A DNA stretch of 64,000 nt from Lewinellaceae bacterium (GCA_020636105.1 JACJYL010000001.1:4154001-4218000), one strand, 5' to 3'; counted from the stretch's first letter, positions 51,177 to 60,460 are shown. Notes: a model not told the origin generated them from the letters alone. Numbers and translations: made by a program.

Positions 51177-52331
51177 TCATTCCGATTCCAGCACAAATAA
51201 ATCGGCTGCAATCTGATCTGCGAACAGCTTGCCTTTTGCTGATAAGACATAGGCATTTGAGACGATCAGCATTTGCCCGCTTTCCAAATACAGACCGGCC
51301 TTTTCCAAAAAATGGGCTTTAAATGCTTTTCCGAAATGATCCAGCGATGCTTTAGGGCAGCCCCAAATGGTGCGCAGGCCGGTCATGACAAATTCATTGT
51401 ATTGCTGTTCCAGGGTGAGCGTTTCCTTCTCAAAGAGTGGAGTAGCGGGTATTTCCTGACTGCTCAAAGCCTGAATAGCCTTGATGTACAAGGCATTGTT
51501 CGCAACATTCCATTGCCTGGAGGTGCCATTAAAAGAATGGGCTGAAGGACCGATGCCCAGGTATTTTGCCCCCTTCCAGTAGGAGGAATTGTGCACGGCA
51601 TAAAACTCAGGTTTGGCAAAATTGGAAATTTCATAATGGTCATACCCGTTTTTTTGCATGACTTCCATGAGGATTTCAAACTGCCTTGCAGCATGTTCAT
51701 CACGGGGCGGTTCGGCCTTCCCTGTTTTGATGAAATGCGCCAGGGCTGTTTTTTCTTCCACGGTGAGCGCGTAACAGGAAAGGTGAGGGATTTCAAATTG
51801 AAGCAACTGATCGATATTGTAAATCCAGTGCTCCATTGAAGTGGTGGGCGAGCCATAAATGAGATCAACCGTCAAATTGCTAAACCCCGCATCCTGCGCG
51901 CCTTTAATACAAGCTTCTGCCTCAGCCCTGTTATGTGCCCTGTTCCAGGATTTCAGGTCTTCATCAAAAAAGGATTGCACCCCGATACTCAGCCTGTTTA
52001 CGGGAAGATGCTGAAGGACATTCAGCTTTGCCCTGTCCAGGTCGTCGGGATTGGCTTCCAGGGTGATTTCGGCATCGGAATCCACCCGGAACAGGTGGTA
52101 AATTTTTTCAAAAATCATTTCCAATTCTGCCTGGGACAATAAAGAGGGCGTTCCTCCGCCAAAATAAATGGAACCAAGGGGTTCTCCTTCCAGGTAATCC
52201 TTTTGAAGTTCCAATTCCAGCAACATGGCTTCCAAAAGAGGTGCTTTGTGCTTCAGGGAAGTTGAAAAATGGAAATCGCAGTAATGGCACGCCTGTTTGC
52301 AAAAAGGAATATGGAGGTAAATGCCGGCCAC
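51177..52331 (-). CDS. hemW: HemW-type radical SAM protein
   Basis: Heme chaperone, formerly called oxygen-independent coproporphyrinogen III oxidase-like. It has 384 residues with the 4Fe-4S motif CKQACHYCDFHF (CxxxCxxC plus F) near residue 11, GGGTPSLLS near 58, EANPDDLD near 95 and RLSIGVQSF near 115, then the HemN C-terminal domain. It lacks the extra N-terminal Cys and length of true HemN. Divergent from the XRE regulator with a shared 80-base intergenic region containing a palindrome. Confidence 0.92.
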   Translation of the reverse strand: MAGIYLHIPFCKQACHYCDFHFSTSLKHKAPLLEAMLLELELQKDYLEGEPLGSIYFGGGTPSLLSQAELEMIFEKIYHLFRVDSDAEITLEANPDDLDRAKLNVLQHLPVNRLSIGVQSFFDEDLKSWNRAHNRAEAEACIKGAQDAGFSNLTVDLIYGSPTTSMEHWIYNIDQLLQFEIPHLSCYALTVEEKTALAHFIKTGKAEPPRDEHAARQFEILMEVMQKNGYDHYEISNFAKPEFYAVHNSSYWKGAKYLGIGPSAHSFNGTSRQWNVANNALYIKAIQALSSQEIPATPLFEKETLTLEQQYNEFVMTGLRTIWGCPKASLDHFGKAFKAHFLEKAGLYLESGQMLIVSNAYVLSAKGKLFADQIAADLFVLESE

Positions 52332-52373
52332 AAATTTTTGTTTGATGAATAATGAAAAACAGCGTTTAAATAA

Positions 52374-52391
52374 TTAGCGAAAATTCGCTAA
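52374..52391. promoter_or_regulatory. Palindromic operator-like site upstream of the XRE regulator
   Basis: TTAGCGAA-AA-TTCGCTAA: two perfect 8-base arms separated by 2 bases, 22 bases upstream of the regulator ATG and 43 bases upstream of the divergent hemW start. Position suggests autoregulation, and perhaps control of hemW. Confidence 0.6.
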
Positions 52392-52412
52392 AATCTCGTA
52401 TTTTTGAGCTAT

Positions 52413-53906
52413 ATGAAGACAACAACACAAAGTGATCGGATCATCTTCGGCTTAAAAGTAAGACAATTGCGGCAAGGCAAGCAACTTTCTTTTGCAGATT
52501 TGTCAAAACTGGCGAATGTGTCCGTTTCCTACCTGAATGAAATTGAGAAAGGTAAAAAATATCCCAAGGAAGATAAGATCACTGCATTGTCAAAAGCGCT
52601 GGAGGTTCCTTACGAACAACTCATTTCATCGGAACTGGACAGCAGTCTTGCTCCGGTTACGGAATTGTTGCAGTCCAATTTTTTAAATGAACTGCCTTTG
52701 GATCTTTTTGGCATTGAAGTGGCAAAAGTCGTTGAAATTATTGCCAATGCTCCTTCGAGAGTAGGAGCCTTTATTTCGACTTTACTTGAAATTTCAAGAA
52801 ATTACGCGCTTAAGGAAGAGCATTTTTATTTTGGTGCCCTTAGGTCTTATCTTGAATTGCATGATAATTATTTTCAGGAGCTGGAGGATGCTGTTGAACA
52901 ATTTAAAAAGCAGTATGATCTGGCTCCCGGCAAGCCTGTCCCGGGGAGTATTTTAAAACAAATTCTTGAGTCTGACTTTGGTTATACCATTACGGAGGAT
53001 GGCTTGTCTCAATATGAAGATTTACAGGACATGCGTTCTGTTTTTCTGCAGCACAAAAAACAACTTCTGCTTAACGGAGGACTAAGTGAATCCCAGAAAA
53101 CTTTCCAGTACGGGAAAGAAATTGCCTTTAATTATTTAAAACTAAAAGAACGGGCCGGAACATCTTCCCTGTTGAAACCCAAAACCTTTGAAGAAGTACT
53201 CAATCATTCCAAGGGAATCTATTTCTCTGTGGCCTTGCGGGTACCGCTTGATGATTTTGTTAAGGAAATCGGTTTATTATTTAAATCTCCGGTTTGGGAT
53301 GCTGGTGCTTTTCTTGGGTTGATTACAAAATATGAGGCTTCTCCTGAAATCATTTATCATCGGTTGACCAATGTGCTGCCCAAATATTTCGGGATCAAAA
53401 AATTGTATTTCCTGAGATTTACCTATGGCCAGGCCGAGGCTAAATATAAAATTGACAGGGAGCTGCATTTGTCTTACCGACATCCTCCCCATAGCAACGG
53501 GCTGTCCGAGCATTATTGCCGCAGATGGGTAGCCGTTTCCCTGCTGAAAGAATTTGAGGAAAAACAAAAGGAAGAAGGAGTTACCAATGCGATTACAAGA
53601 GCCCAGCGATCTCATTATGTTGACAGCGATGAAGAATATTTGAATCTGACTATTGCCCGGTCCGGGCATCCGGGGCAGGGGCAGAATGTCAGCGTTACGA
53701 TAGGAATGCTTGTGGATAAAAACCTCGAAGAACAAATCCTGTTTTTAAATGATCCTTCCATTCAAACGAAAAACGTCAATCGCACCTGTGAAAGATGCAT
53801 TATGCAAGATTGCAAGGAAAGGGTGGCAGAACCTATGGTAATTATCAAGCGGCAAAAACTCCACAAAATCCAGGAAGTTATCCGGCACCTGGATGAAATT
53901 CAATAA
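52413..53906 (+). CDS. XRE-family regulator with degenerate ImmA/IrrE-like domain (ScfR-like)
   Basis: A 497-residue protein starting at the ATG 52413. An N-terminal Cro/C1 helix-turn-helix (about 8-65, LRQGKQLSFADLSKLANVSVSYLNEIEKGKKYP) is followed by a long domain in which the M78 (ImmA/IrrE) fold seems present but the HExxH is replaced (KTFQYGKEIAFNYL), and a Cys-rich C-terminal block CERCIMQDCKERVAEP. This layout matches the ScfR/RamB/PrpR-type short-chain acyl-CoA-responsive regulators; the ligand is an inference. The methylmalonyl-CoA mutase gene, 40 kb away, could be a target but shows no such site. Confidence 0.78.
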   Translation: MKTTTQSDRIIFGLKVRQLRQGKQLSFADLSKLANVSVSYLNEIEKGKKYPKEDKITALSKALEVPYEQLISSELDSSLAPVTELLQSNFLNELPLDLFGIEVAKVVEIIANAPSRVGAFISTLLEISRNYALKEEHFYFGALRSYLELHDNYFQELEDAVEQFKKQYDLAPGKPVPGSILKQILESDFGYTITEDGLSQYEDLQDMRSVFLQHKKQLLLNGGLSESQKTFQYGKEIAFNYLKLKERAGTSSLLKPKTFEEVLNHSKGIYFSVALRVPLDDFVKEIGLLFKSPVWDAGAFLGLITKYEASPEIIYHRLTNVLPKYFGIKKLYFLRFTYGQAEAKYKIDRELHLSYRHPPHSNGLSEHYCRRWVAVSLLKEFEEKQKEEGVTNAITRAQRSHYVDSDEEYLNLTIARSGHPGQGQNVSVTIGMLVDKNLEEQILFLNDPSIQTKNVNRTCERCIMQDCKERVAEPMVIIKRQKLHKIQEVIRHLDEIQ

Positions 53907-53922
53907 TTTTTTTCAATTATGT

Positions 53923-53971
53923 TTGCATCGTAATGTTTTCGTTATTACATTTGCATTAACCAAACGGTTAA
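53923..53971 (+). promoter_or_regulatory. tetR promoter with overlapping TTAACC-N4-GGTTAA operator
   Basis: TTG (53923-53925) and TACATTTG (53946-53953) form a canonical -33/-7 pair. The inverted repeat TTAACC-aaac-GGTTAA (53956-53971) sits just behind the -7 element, where a bound TetR dimer would repress its own gene. Confidence 0.68.
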
Positions 53972-53983
53972 ACTATAAAGTTA

Positions 53984-54592
53984 ATGAGTGAAAAGCAACA
54001 AACAGAGTTGGTCATAAAGGAAGCGGCGAGGCAGGTTTTTCTCCGAAAAGGATTTTCAGGAGCCAGGATGCAGGATATTGCCGACAATGCCGGCATCAAT
54101 AAAGCATTACTGCACTATTATTATCGGTCCAAGGAAAAACTATTTGATGTGATCTTTATGGAGCAGTTCAGTGAATTGATCGGTCAATTAAAGCAAGGAC
54201 TGGATAGTGGGCTGGATCTGTTTGAAAAAATAGAGTTCTTCATTGACAAGTACATCTCCGTATTGGAAAAGAATCCTTATTTGCCTTTGTTTGTGATCAA
54301 TGAGATCAGTAAGGATCAGGAGAGGTTTATCGGAAGAATAAAAAAATTCGATGCTTTTCCGGAAGCGGCGGCTATGGTGGGCATGATGTTGCAGGCCATG
54401 GAGGACGGCAAGATTAAAAGGTACCATCCTTTTCATTTACTGATGAACATTATTTCGATGTCGGTATTCCCTTTTTTGGCCAAACCAATGTTGATTTCCA
54501 TTTCCGGAATCAGCGAGGCCGACTGGAAGGAATTGATGAAAGAGCGTAAGGAAGAGGTGAAGCGATTCGTTTTTAGCGCACTATCCGTTTAG
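53984..54592 (+). CDS. TetR/AcrR-family repressor
   Basis: A 202-residue regulator with the N-terminal TetR helix-turn-helix (about 8-55, VIKEAARQVFLRKGFSGARMQDIADNAGINKALLHYYYRSKEKLFDVIF) and a helical ligand domain. It starts a run of same-strand genes encoding a lipoprotein and a complete ABC exporter, like CecR with ybhGFSR in E. coli. It probably represses itself and the exporter through the TTAACC-type sites upstream of both. Confidence 0.9.
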   Translation: MSEKQQTELVIKEAARQVFLRKGFSGARMQDIADNAGINKALLHYYYRSKEKLFDVIFMEQFSELIGQLKQGLDSGLDLFEKIEFFIDKYISVLEKNPYLPLFVINEISKDQERFIGRIKKFDAFPEAAAMVGMMLQAMEDGKIKRYHPFHLLMNIISMSVFPFLAKPMLISISGISEADWKELMKERKEEVKRFVFSALSV

Positions 54593-54624
54593 GTTATTAT
54601 TTTGAAAACACATAAAATTGAATC

Positions 54625-55134
54625 ATGCAGAAGTTGAAATTAATTTTTTTATTGGCAACAGCGTTGTTTATCACCAGCTGTGACAACAATAACAGTGTTG
54701 AGACCGGAGTCGATTCTGAAACCAATGCCGCGGCTAAAGGCCACTCTGAATCTTCAATGGTTCCTGGGGTCAGTGATAAAAATGCACCTGTTGCAGAGGT
54801 TTCTGTACAGCTTGATCACGGAAAAAAATGGAGAGCCAATGCAGAAACGACCGAAGGGATACAGAAAATGATTGCGAGCGTAAAAGGAGCCATTGCCAAT
54901 GAGGTTAACGATATTTCAGGGTACAGGGCTTTGGGAGCTTCGCTGCAAAAGGATTTTAATGCCATTTTTGAAAAATGCACCATGACAGGAGATGCCCATG
55001 AGCAATTGCATAATTACCTGCTTCCCATGGTGGATATGGTGAAGACCTTTGAATCAAAAGACGCAGCGGCCTGCGAAAAGACCTTGCCGGAACTTAAAGA
55101 ACACCTGGGAAATTATTATTTGTATTTCGAATAA
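54625..55134 (+). CDS. Hypothetical lipoprotein
   Basis: A 169-residue precursor with lipobox ITSC (Cys at about 20) after a short signal, a Ser/Gly/Glu linker and a four-helix-like domain (about 70-165, TEGIQKMIASVKGAIANEV ... ALGASLQKDFNAIFEKCTMTGDAHEQLHNYLLPMVDMVKTF). The pattern of helices and the CTMTGDAHEQLHNYL segment recall small periplasmic metal-sensor-like helical bundles, but I cannot name the family. It lies between tetR and tolC, 32 bases after tetR. Confidence 0.75.
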   Translation: MQKLKLIFLLATALFITSCDNNNSVETGVDSETNAAAKGHSESSMVPGVSDKNAPVAEVSVQLDHGKKWRANAETTEGIQKMIASVKGAIANEVNDISGYRALGASLQKDFNAIFEKCTMTGDAHEQLHNYLLPMVDMVKTFESKDAAACEKTLPELKEHLGNYYLYFE

Positions 55135-55222
55135 TTTCTCTTCAATTGAAGATAAAGAGCAGGGTAAGCCTATATTGTAATCTTGCGATTCAAGTGCTTA
55201 CCTGCCATTTTTTTGCCTTGTA

Positions 55223-55240
55223 TTTAACCAGGTAGTTAAA
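55223..55240 (+). promoter_or_regulatory. Second TTAAC-type inverted repeat, upstream of the tolC-like gene
   Basis: TTTAAC-caggta-GTTAAA, with TTAACC shared with the tetR operator but a spacer that puts the second arm about one base off. It lies 22 bases upstream of the tolC-like ATG and is a likely TetR site for the exporter operon. Confidence 0.5.
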
Positions 55241-55261
55241 TCTTTTAGTAAAACATTAAAA

Positions 55262-56539
55262 ATGAAGTCAGTAACCTTAATTTTAGTAACGCTGCTGCTG
55301 TTGGTGTCCAATCTGCATGAATTATATGGCCAACAGAAAATCAGCCTGGATCAATGTTATCAATGGGCGGAGACATATTACCCTTTGGCGAAGCAAAAAG
55401 GGTTAAACGAAGCCTATACCCAGGTGCAAATGGATATTATAGAAGCGGACAAAAAGCCAAAAATTTCCTGGAACGCCCAGGCCAGCCTTCAGTCAGAGGC
55501 TTTGAAGGTCAATTTTCCAATACCCGGAATTGATCCGATAGAATTGCCGATCTACAAATTACAAACCACTTTAGATGCAGGTTACTTGCTTTATGACGGT
55601 GGTTTGGCGAAAGCAAAGCAGGCCGTTGAACAGGCCGGGCTGGCCGCTAAAAACCAGGCCATTGACGTCGAATTGTACCAAATCAAGGATCGTATTGATC
55701 AATATTTTTGGGGATTGGCGATGTTGGGGGTTCAGGACAGTATTTTGTTGAATGCCGGCAAAACTATTGACACCAAGCTAAAAACACTGGAGGCAGCGGT
55801 TGAGTTTGGGGTGGTTCTGCCTTCCCAGGTAAAAAAATTACAGGTAGAAAAACTCAAACTTGAAACACAACGGGAAGCCCTTGCCGGAAAAAGGAAAAGT
55901 TTGTTGTCTTTGCTTTCAGAAGCTACCGGGCAGTCCCTGGAAGAATCAGTGGAACTTGTTTTACCTGAACTGGTTTCAGAAGTCTTGACGACCACCCTTG
56001 AACGGCCCGAGCAAGCCCTGTTTGATTTTCAAAAGCAACAGATACTTTCCAATGCTGCCATGCTCGATGCCAAAAAGAAACCCAAAGTCAGTGCTTTTAT
56101 TCAGGCGGGACTCGGTTATCCCAATCCTTTGAATTTCTTTGACGATTCGGTGAGCCCATTTGCCATTACGGGGGTGAAGTTTGCCTGGGATATCTTTGAT
56201 TGGGGAGCGACCGATAAGCAAAAGCAGGCGCTTCAAATACAGGCGCAACTGGTGGACAATAAGCGGGAAACGTTCGAATTTAACCTCAATGCACTCAGGG
56301 GGAAGTACGTGGAAGAGGTAACGGCTTTGGAAAATCAGCTTTTAACAGATAAGGCTATTGTAACCTTACAGGAAGATATCCTCAATGATTATTCCTCTCA
56401 ACTGGATAACGGGGTCATTACCGCCACCGATTATACTACCCAGTTGAATGAAGGCATACAGGCGCGGTTGCAACTGGAAGTCCATCGATTACAAATACAA
56501 CAACTCAAATCAGAATATCTAACTAAAATGGGAAGATAG
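55262..56539 (+). CDS. TolC-family outer-membrane efflux protein
   Basis: A 425-residue outer-membrane channel subunit with signal peptide MKSVTLILVTLLLLVSNLHELYGQ. It consists of two OEP repeats of long helices and strands: ISLDQCYQWAETYYPLAKQKGLNEAY at the start, and the second repeat from about 225 with SAFIQAGLGYPNPLNF and FAWDIFDWGATDKQKQALQIQAQL. It forms the exit duct for the ABC exporter encoded next. Confidence 0.9.
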   Translation: MKSVTLILVTLLLLVSNLHELYGQQKISLDQCYQWAETYYPLAKQKGLNEAYTQVQMDIIEADKKPKISWNAQASLQSEALKVNFPIPGIDPIELPIYKLQTTLDAGYLLYDGGLAKAKQAVEQAGLAAKNQAIDVELYQIKDRIDQYFWGLAMLGVQDSILLNAGKTIDTKLKTLEAAVEFGVVLPSQVKKLQVEKLKLETQREALAGKRKSLLSLLSEATGQSLEESVELVLPELVSEVLTTTLERPEQALFDFQKQQILSNAAMLDAKKKPKVSAFIQAGLGYPNPLNFFDDSVSPFAITGVKFAWDIFDWGATDKQKQALQIQAQLVDNKRETFEFNLNALRGKYVEEVTALENQLLTDKAIVTLQEDILNDYSSQLDNGVITATDYTTQLNEGIQARLQLEVHRLQIQQLKSEYLTKMGR

Positions 56540-56592
56540 GTTTTTCTTCTTCCGTGGTTATTGAAAAAAAGAACAACAAAAAATTAAGACAG

Positions 56593-57510
56593 ATGTATAA
56601 ATTCAGCTTAATCCTATCAGCAATTGGCATAATGGTTTTTTTCTCCTGCGGAAAGGAGGAAAAACGGGCAGATGCCTATGGTAACTTTGAAACGACCAGT
56701 ACTATTATCAGTGCCGAGTCCAATGGAAAATTATTGTCCCTGAATGTAGAGGAAGGACAGGTCATGGAAGCCGGCCAACTCGTCGCCGTGATTGACACGA
56801 CTCCATTGGTTTTGCAAAAACAACAATTGCTTTCCCGCATCAATGCCATTCGCAGCAAAACCCAGGATCCGGGTCCACAAATCGATGTGCTTAAGGAGCA
56901 GAAGCAAACCCTTTTGCATGAACAACAGCGCATAAAAAATCTATTGGCGGATCAGGCGGCCACTCCAAAGCAACTGGATGATATCACCGCACAGATTGCC
57001 ATTGTAGACAAGCAGATCGATGCTGCAAAACGGCAGGCCGGGACCGCGAATACAGGAATACTCAGCGAAATCGAACCGGTGCGTACCCAGATCGATGTGC
57101 TGGAGGAGCAGATCAGGAAATGTTACATCTATAATCCGGTCAAAGGAACCGTTTTAACCAAACTGGCCGAGCCTTCAGAAATCGTCGCCTTTGGAAAACC
57201 TTTATACAGGATTGCCAACCTCGAAACTTTGACACTAAGGGCTTATGTCAGCGGAGACCAGTTGGGTTCAGTGATGGTAGGTCAGCAAGTGGAAGTTTTG
57301 ACCGACGGACCGGACGGTACCATGGAACGGCAAAAAGGAACGGTAAGCTGGGTTTCCGAAACCTCGGAATTTACCCCAAAAACCATCCAGACCAAAGCAG
57401 AAAGGGTAAACCTGGTGTATGCGATTAAGATCATGGTAAAAAATGACGGATCCCTTAAGATCGGTATGCCGGCAGAAGTAAATTTCCTTTCCACCACCAG
57501 CAACCAGTAA
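56593..57510 (+). CDS. HlyD-family periplasmic adaptor, lipoprotein (YbhG-like)
   Basis: Membrane-fusion protein of 305 residues. The ATG at 56593 gives a lipoprotein signal (IMVFFSC, Cys about 20); the earlier TTG-type start is rejected. Barrel-sandwich halves lie at about 30-70 (ESNGKLLSLNVEEGQVMEAGQLVAVID) and 185-220 (GTVLTKLAEPSEIVAFGKPLYRIANLETL), with a helical hairpin between (QTQ-type coiled coil with QDPGPQIDVLKEQKQTLLHEQQ). Links TolC to the ABC permeases. Confidence 0.9.
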   Translation: MYKFSLILSAIGIMVFFSCGKEEKRADAYGNFETTSTIISAESNGKLLSLNVEEGQVMEAGQLVAVIDTTPLVLQKQQLLSRINAIRSKTQDPGPQIDVLKEQKQTLLHEQQRIKNLLADQAATPKQLDDITAQIAIVDKQIDAAKRQAGTANTGILSEIEPVRTQIDVLEEQIRKCYIYNPVKGTVLTKLAEPSEIVAFGKPLYRIANLETLTLRAYVSGDQLGSVMVGQQVEVLTDGPDGTMERQKGTVSWVSETSEFTPKTIQTKAERVNLVYAIKIMVKNDGSLKIGMPAEVNFLSTTSNQ

Positions 57511-57513
57511 TTT

Positions 57514-58452
57514 ATGGAAAATCATCACGCCATCACGGTAAACAACATCAGCAAATCCTACGGGGAAGAGCAGGCTCTTCGTGACATCAGTTTTGACGTG
57601 GAGCAGGGGGAAATATTCGGGCTCATCGGACCAGACGGCGCAGGAAAAACTACCTTGTTCAGGATTTTAACCACGTTGATCCTGGCGGATAGCGGGAATG
57701 CCACCGTCGAAGGGAAGGATGTCGTTAAAGATTTTAAAAAAATCCGGAAGACCATTGGTTATATGCCGGGAAGGTTCTCCCTCTACCAGGATCTGACGGT
57801 TTTGGAAAACCTGGAATTTTTCGCTACGATCTTTGGTACGACCATTGAAAAGAATTACGATTTGGTCAAGGAAATTTATCAGCAAATCGAACCTTTTAAA
57901 AATAGGAGAGCCGGACAACTTTCAGGAGGGATGAAGCAAAAACTGGCCTTGTCCTGTGCGTTGATCCACAAACCGGAAGTGTTGTTCCTCGACGAACCGA
58001 CCACCGGGGTGGATGCCGTATCCCGGAGTGAATTCTGGGATATGTTGAAACGGTTGAAGAAAAAAGGGATCACGATCCTGGTTTCCACGCCTTATATGGA
58101 TGAAGCCAGCAGATGCGACCGAATAGCACTGATCCAGAAAGGACAGATTTTGTCCATTGATACGCCGGAAAAAATTACACAACAGTACGATCTCAATTTG
58201 TATGCCATTTCTTCGGATAACCGCTACCGCCTCCTGCAGGATTTGAGGACTTTTGATCAGTCGGAAACCGTTTTTTCTTTTGGCCACAAAATGCATTTAT
58301 CGACCAAAAAACCATTGGACGAATCTTCCCTCCGAAGTTATCTGACGGATCAAGGTCACCAGGATATTGAGGTCGATAAAATTTCGGCAGGCATTGAAGA
58401 TTGTTTTATGGAATTGTTGCGGGATGAAGGGGTCGCGAGTGGGCGGGATTAG
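57514..58452 (+). CDS. ABC transporter ATP-binding protein 1 (YbhF N-half-like)
   Basis: A 312-residue ATPase with Walker A GPDGAGKT near 41 (Asp instead of the usual Asn/Ser), Q-loop MPGRFSLYQDLTV, signature LSGGMKQKLALSCALIHKPEVLFLDEPTTGVD near 142 and a switch His replaced in VSTPYMDEASRCDRI. The change of the usual His to Pro (VSTPYMD) is typical of the YbhF first half. Starts 3 bases after the adaptor stop. Confidence 0.93.
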   Translation: MENHHAITVNNISKSYGEEQALRDISFDVEQGEIFGLIGPDGAGKTTLFRILTTLILADSGNATVEGKDVVKDFKKIRKTIGYMPGRFSLYQDLTVLENLEFFATIFGTTIEKNYDLVKEIYQQIEPFKNRRAGQLSGGMKQKLALSCALIHKPEVLFLDEPTTGVDAVSRSEFWDMLKRLKKKGITILVSTPYMDEASRCDRIALIQKGQILSIDTPEKITQQYDLNLYAISSDNRYRLLQDLRTFDQSETVFSFGHKMHLSTKKPLDESSLRSYLTDQGHQDIEVDKISAGIEDCFMELLRDEGVASGRD

Positions 58453-58501
58453 CCTGGAGTGGCAAGAGGTTGGTATTAATAAAGAGAAAATCAAAAAAAT
58501 A

Positions 58502-59230
58502 GTGGAATACGCAATAGAAGTAAAGAAGTTAACCAAGAAATTCGGGGCTTTCACCGCTGTGGATGCCATTAGCTTTGAGGTGAAACCGGGGGAGATTTTC
58601 GGATTCCTGGGGGCCAATGGAGCGGGAAAAACGACGGCCATGCGGATGTTGTCGGGCCTTTCGATGCCGACTTCCGGAGAGGCCAGCGTTGCTGGATTTG
58701 ATGTGTACCTGGAACAGGAAAAGATCAAAAAGAATATCGGTTATATGAGTCAGAAATTTTCTCTTTATGAAGATCTGACCATCAATGAAAATATACGTTT
58801 TTTTGGAGGGATTTACGGCCTTCCGTTGAGGGAGATAAAAGCCAAAACAAAAGTGCTTTTGCAGGAACTCCAGCTGGAAGGTTCGGCCAGGAAGCTCACA
58901 GGATCCTTGCCCTTGGGCTGGAAGCAAAAACTGGCTTTTTCGGTAGCCCTTTTCCACAATCCCAAAATTGTATTCCTCGATGAACCTACCGGCGGGGTGG
59001 ATCCTATTACAAGAAGGCAATTCTGGGAGATGATTTATGCCGCTTCTGAAAAAGGGGTGACGGTTTTTGTGACGACCCACTACATGGATGAAGCTGAATA
59101 TTGCGACCGTGTTTCCATCATGGTGGATGGGGTAATCGCGGCCATGGATACTCCTTCGAAGTTAAAAGAAAATTTTAAGGCGGCTTCCATGGATGAGGTG
59201 TTTTTGAAATTAGCTAGAGGAGCATCATAA
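58502..59230 (+). CDS. ABC transporter ATP-binding protein 2 (YbhF C-half-like)
   Basis: A second, separate ATPase of about 242 residues with Walker A GANGAGKTT, LTGSLPLGWKQKLAFSVALFHNPKIVFLDEPTGGVDP and an intact switch His (VTTHYMDEAEYCDRV). In its signature the usual LSGG is SLPLG, as in the E. coli YbhF second half. The frame is open back to 58367, overlapping gene 1; no ATG lies there. I choose GTG 58502 (VEYAIEVKKLTKKFG) because homology starts there; GTG 58439, overlapping the previous gene, is an alternative. Together the two genes equal one fused YbhF. Confidence 0.88.
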   Translation: MEYAIEVKKLTKKFGAFTAVDAISFEVKPGEIFGFLGANGAGKTTAMRMLSGLSMPTSGEASVAGFDVYLEQEKIKKNIGYMSQKFSLYEDLTINENIRFFGGIYGLPLREIKAKTKVLLQELQLEGSARKLTGSLPLGWKQKLAFSVALFHNPKIVFLDEPTGGVDPITRRQFWEMIYAASEKGVTVFVTTHYMDEAEYCDRVSIMVDGVIAAMDTPSKLKENFKAASMDEVFLKLARGAS

Positions 59231-59264
59231 AAGGGAAAAGTAAAAAGACTAAAGACTAAAGTAT

Positions 59265-59341
59265 CATTTATCAAAGGATAAAATAACCCGCAACAAGCCA
59301 CCCAGTAACCAGATATCCAGCAACCAGCAACCAGCAACAAG
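59265..59341. repeat. CCAGCAACCAGC simple repeats between ABC genes
   Basis: The 112-base gap between ATPase 2 and permease 1 ends in ccagtaaccagatatccagcaaccagcaa-type units. Similar words occur at 38728-38817 and 10622-10650. Non-coding. Confidence 0.55.
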
Positions 59342-59342
59342 T

Positions 59343-60449
59343 ATGAAAGTATTTATAGCATTTGTAAAAAAAGAGTTTTTCCATATCCTGAGGGATAAGC
59401 GGACGTTGCTTATTCTTTTTGGGATGCCTATTGTTCAGGTTTTAATATTTGGATATGCCGTGACGAATGATTTTAAAGGTGCAACCATTGCTGTCTTTGA
59501 TCAATCTAAAGATGATTTGAGCATTGAGCTTACCGAACGATTGGAAGTGAGCGGTCATTTTAAAATTGTCAAATCCATTAAGACACAGGACGATATCCAC
59601 AATGCTTTTAAAGCAGGAAAAATAAAGCTGGCCGTTATTATTCCGCCAGATTTTTCAGCAAAATTTTATGGAGCAGGAAATGCCCCGGTTCAGTTCATCG
59701 CTGACGGGACAGAGCCCAATACCGCTACGATGCTGATCAATTATGCCTCGTTAATGTTACGGCAATTTCAGGCGAAAAAGCAGGAAGGTTACGTTATGCC
59801 ATTTGCTATTGGCATAGAAACGCAAATGGTTTATAATCCCGAATTAAAAAGTGTTTACATGTTTGTTCCCGGGGTGATGACGATGATTTTATTGCTTATC
59901 TCCGCCATGATGACCTCCCTTACCCTGGCACGCGAAAAAGAACTGGGAACGATGGAACTGCTTTTGGTCTCTCCTCTGCATCCCATGTTGATCATAATCG
60001 GAAAAGTAACCCCTTACATTTTACTTTCCATGATTATAGGATTGTTTATTCTGGCGATGGGGGTTTTCATTTTTGGCGTTCCTGTGATAGGCAGTCTTGC
60101 ATTACTGTTGTTGTTAAGTTTGTTGTTCATCATTACTTGTCTGGCATTGGGTATATTCATTTCCTCCATGACGAATAACCAGCAAACCGCCATGATCGTA
60201 TCGCTCATGGCCCTGATGATGCCGACCATGCTGCTTTCAGGGTTTGTTTTCCCCATAGAGAGTATGCCTAAATTACTCCAGGGGATCTCGTATATCGTTC
60301 CCGCCAAATATTTTATTGTCATTTTGAAAGACATAATGTTGAAGGGCAGCCCCTTTAGTTTTATTTGGAAAGAAGTCGCTTTTTTGGGAGGGATCACCCT
60401 CATTTTTCTGGGGCTAAGCCTTAAGAGTTTTAAAATAAGAATTGAATAA
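59343..60449 (+). CDS. ABC-2 type permease (YbhS-like)
   Basis: A 368-residue permease with an N-terminal membrane helix (about 22-40), a large periplasmic domain (about 45-170) and five helices from about 175 on. FIAFVKKEFFHILRDKRTLLILFGMPIVQVLIFGYAV and REKELGTMELLLVSPLHPMLIIIGKVTPY are the ABC-2 hallmarks. It pairs with the next gene as a heterodimer. Confidence 0.92.
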   Translation: MKVFIAFVKKEFFHILRDKRTLLILFGMPIVQVLIFGYAVTNDFKGATIAVFDQSKDDLSIELTERLEVSGHFKIVKSIKTQDDIHNAFKAGKIKLAVIIPPDFSAKFYGAGNAPVQFIADGTEPNTATMLINYASLMLRQFQAKKQEGYVMPFAIGIETQMVYNPELKSVYMFVPGVMTMILLLISAMMTSLTLAREKELGTMELLLVSPLHPMLIIIGKVTPYILLSMIIGLFILAMGVFIFGVPVIGSLALLLLLSLLFIITCLALGIFISSMTNNQQTAMIVSLMALMMPTMLLSGFVFPIESMPKLLQGISYIVPAKYFIVILKDIMLKGSPFSFIWKEVAFLGGITLIFLGLSLKSFKIRIE

Positions 60450-60460
60450 ACAGCAAATAT

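Noticed and set aside
59080..59340. Minus-strand ORF across the gap between ATPase 2 and permease 1
   Set aside because: Its coding look comes from CCAGCAACC simple repeats and it overlaps the real ATPase gene.
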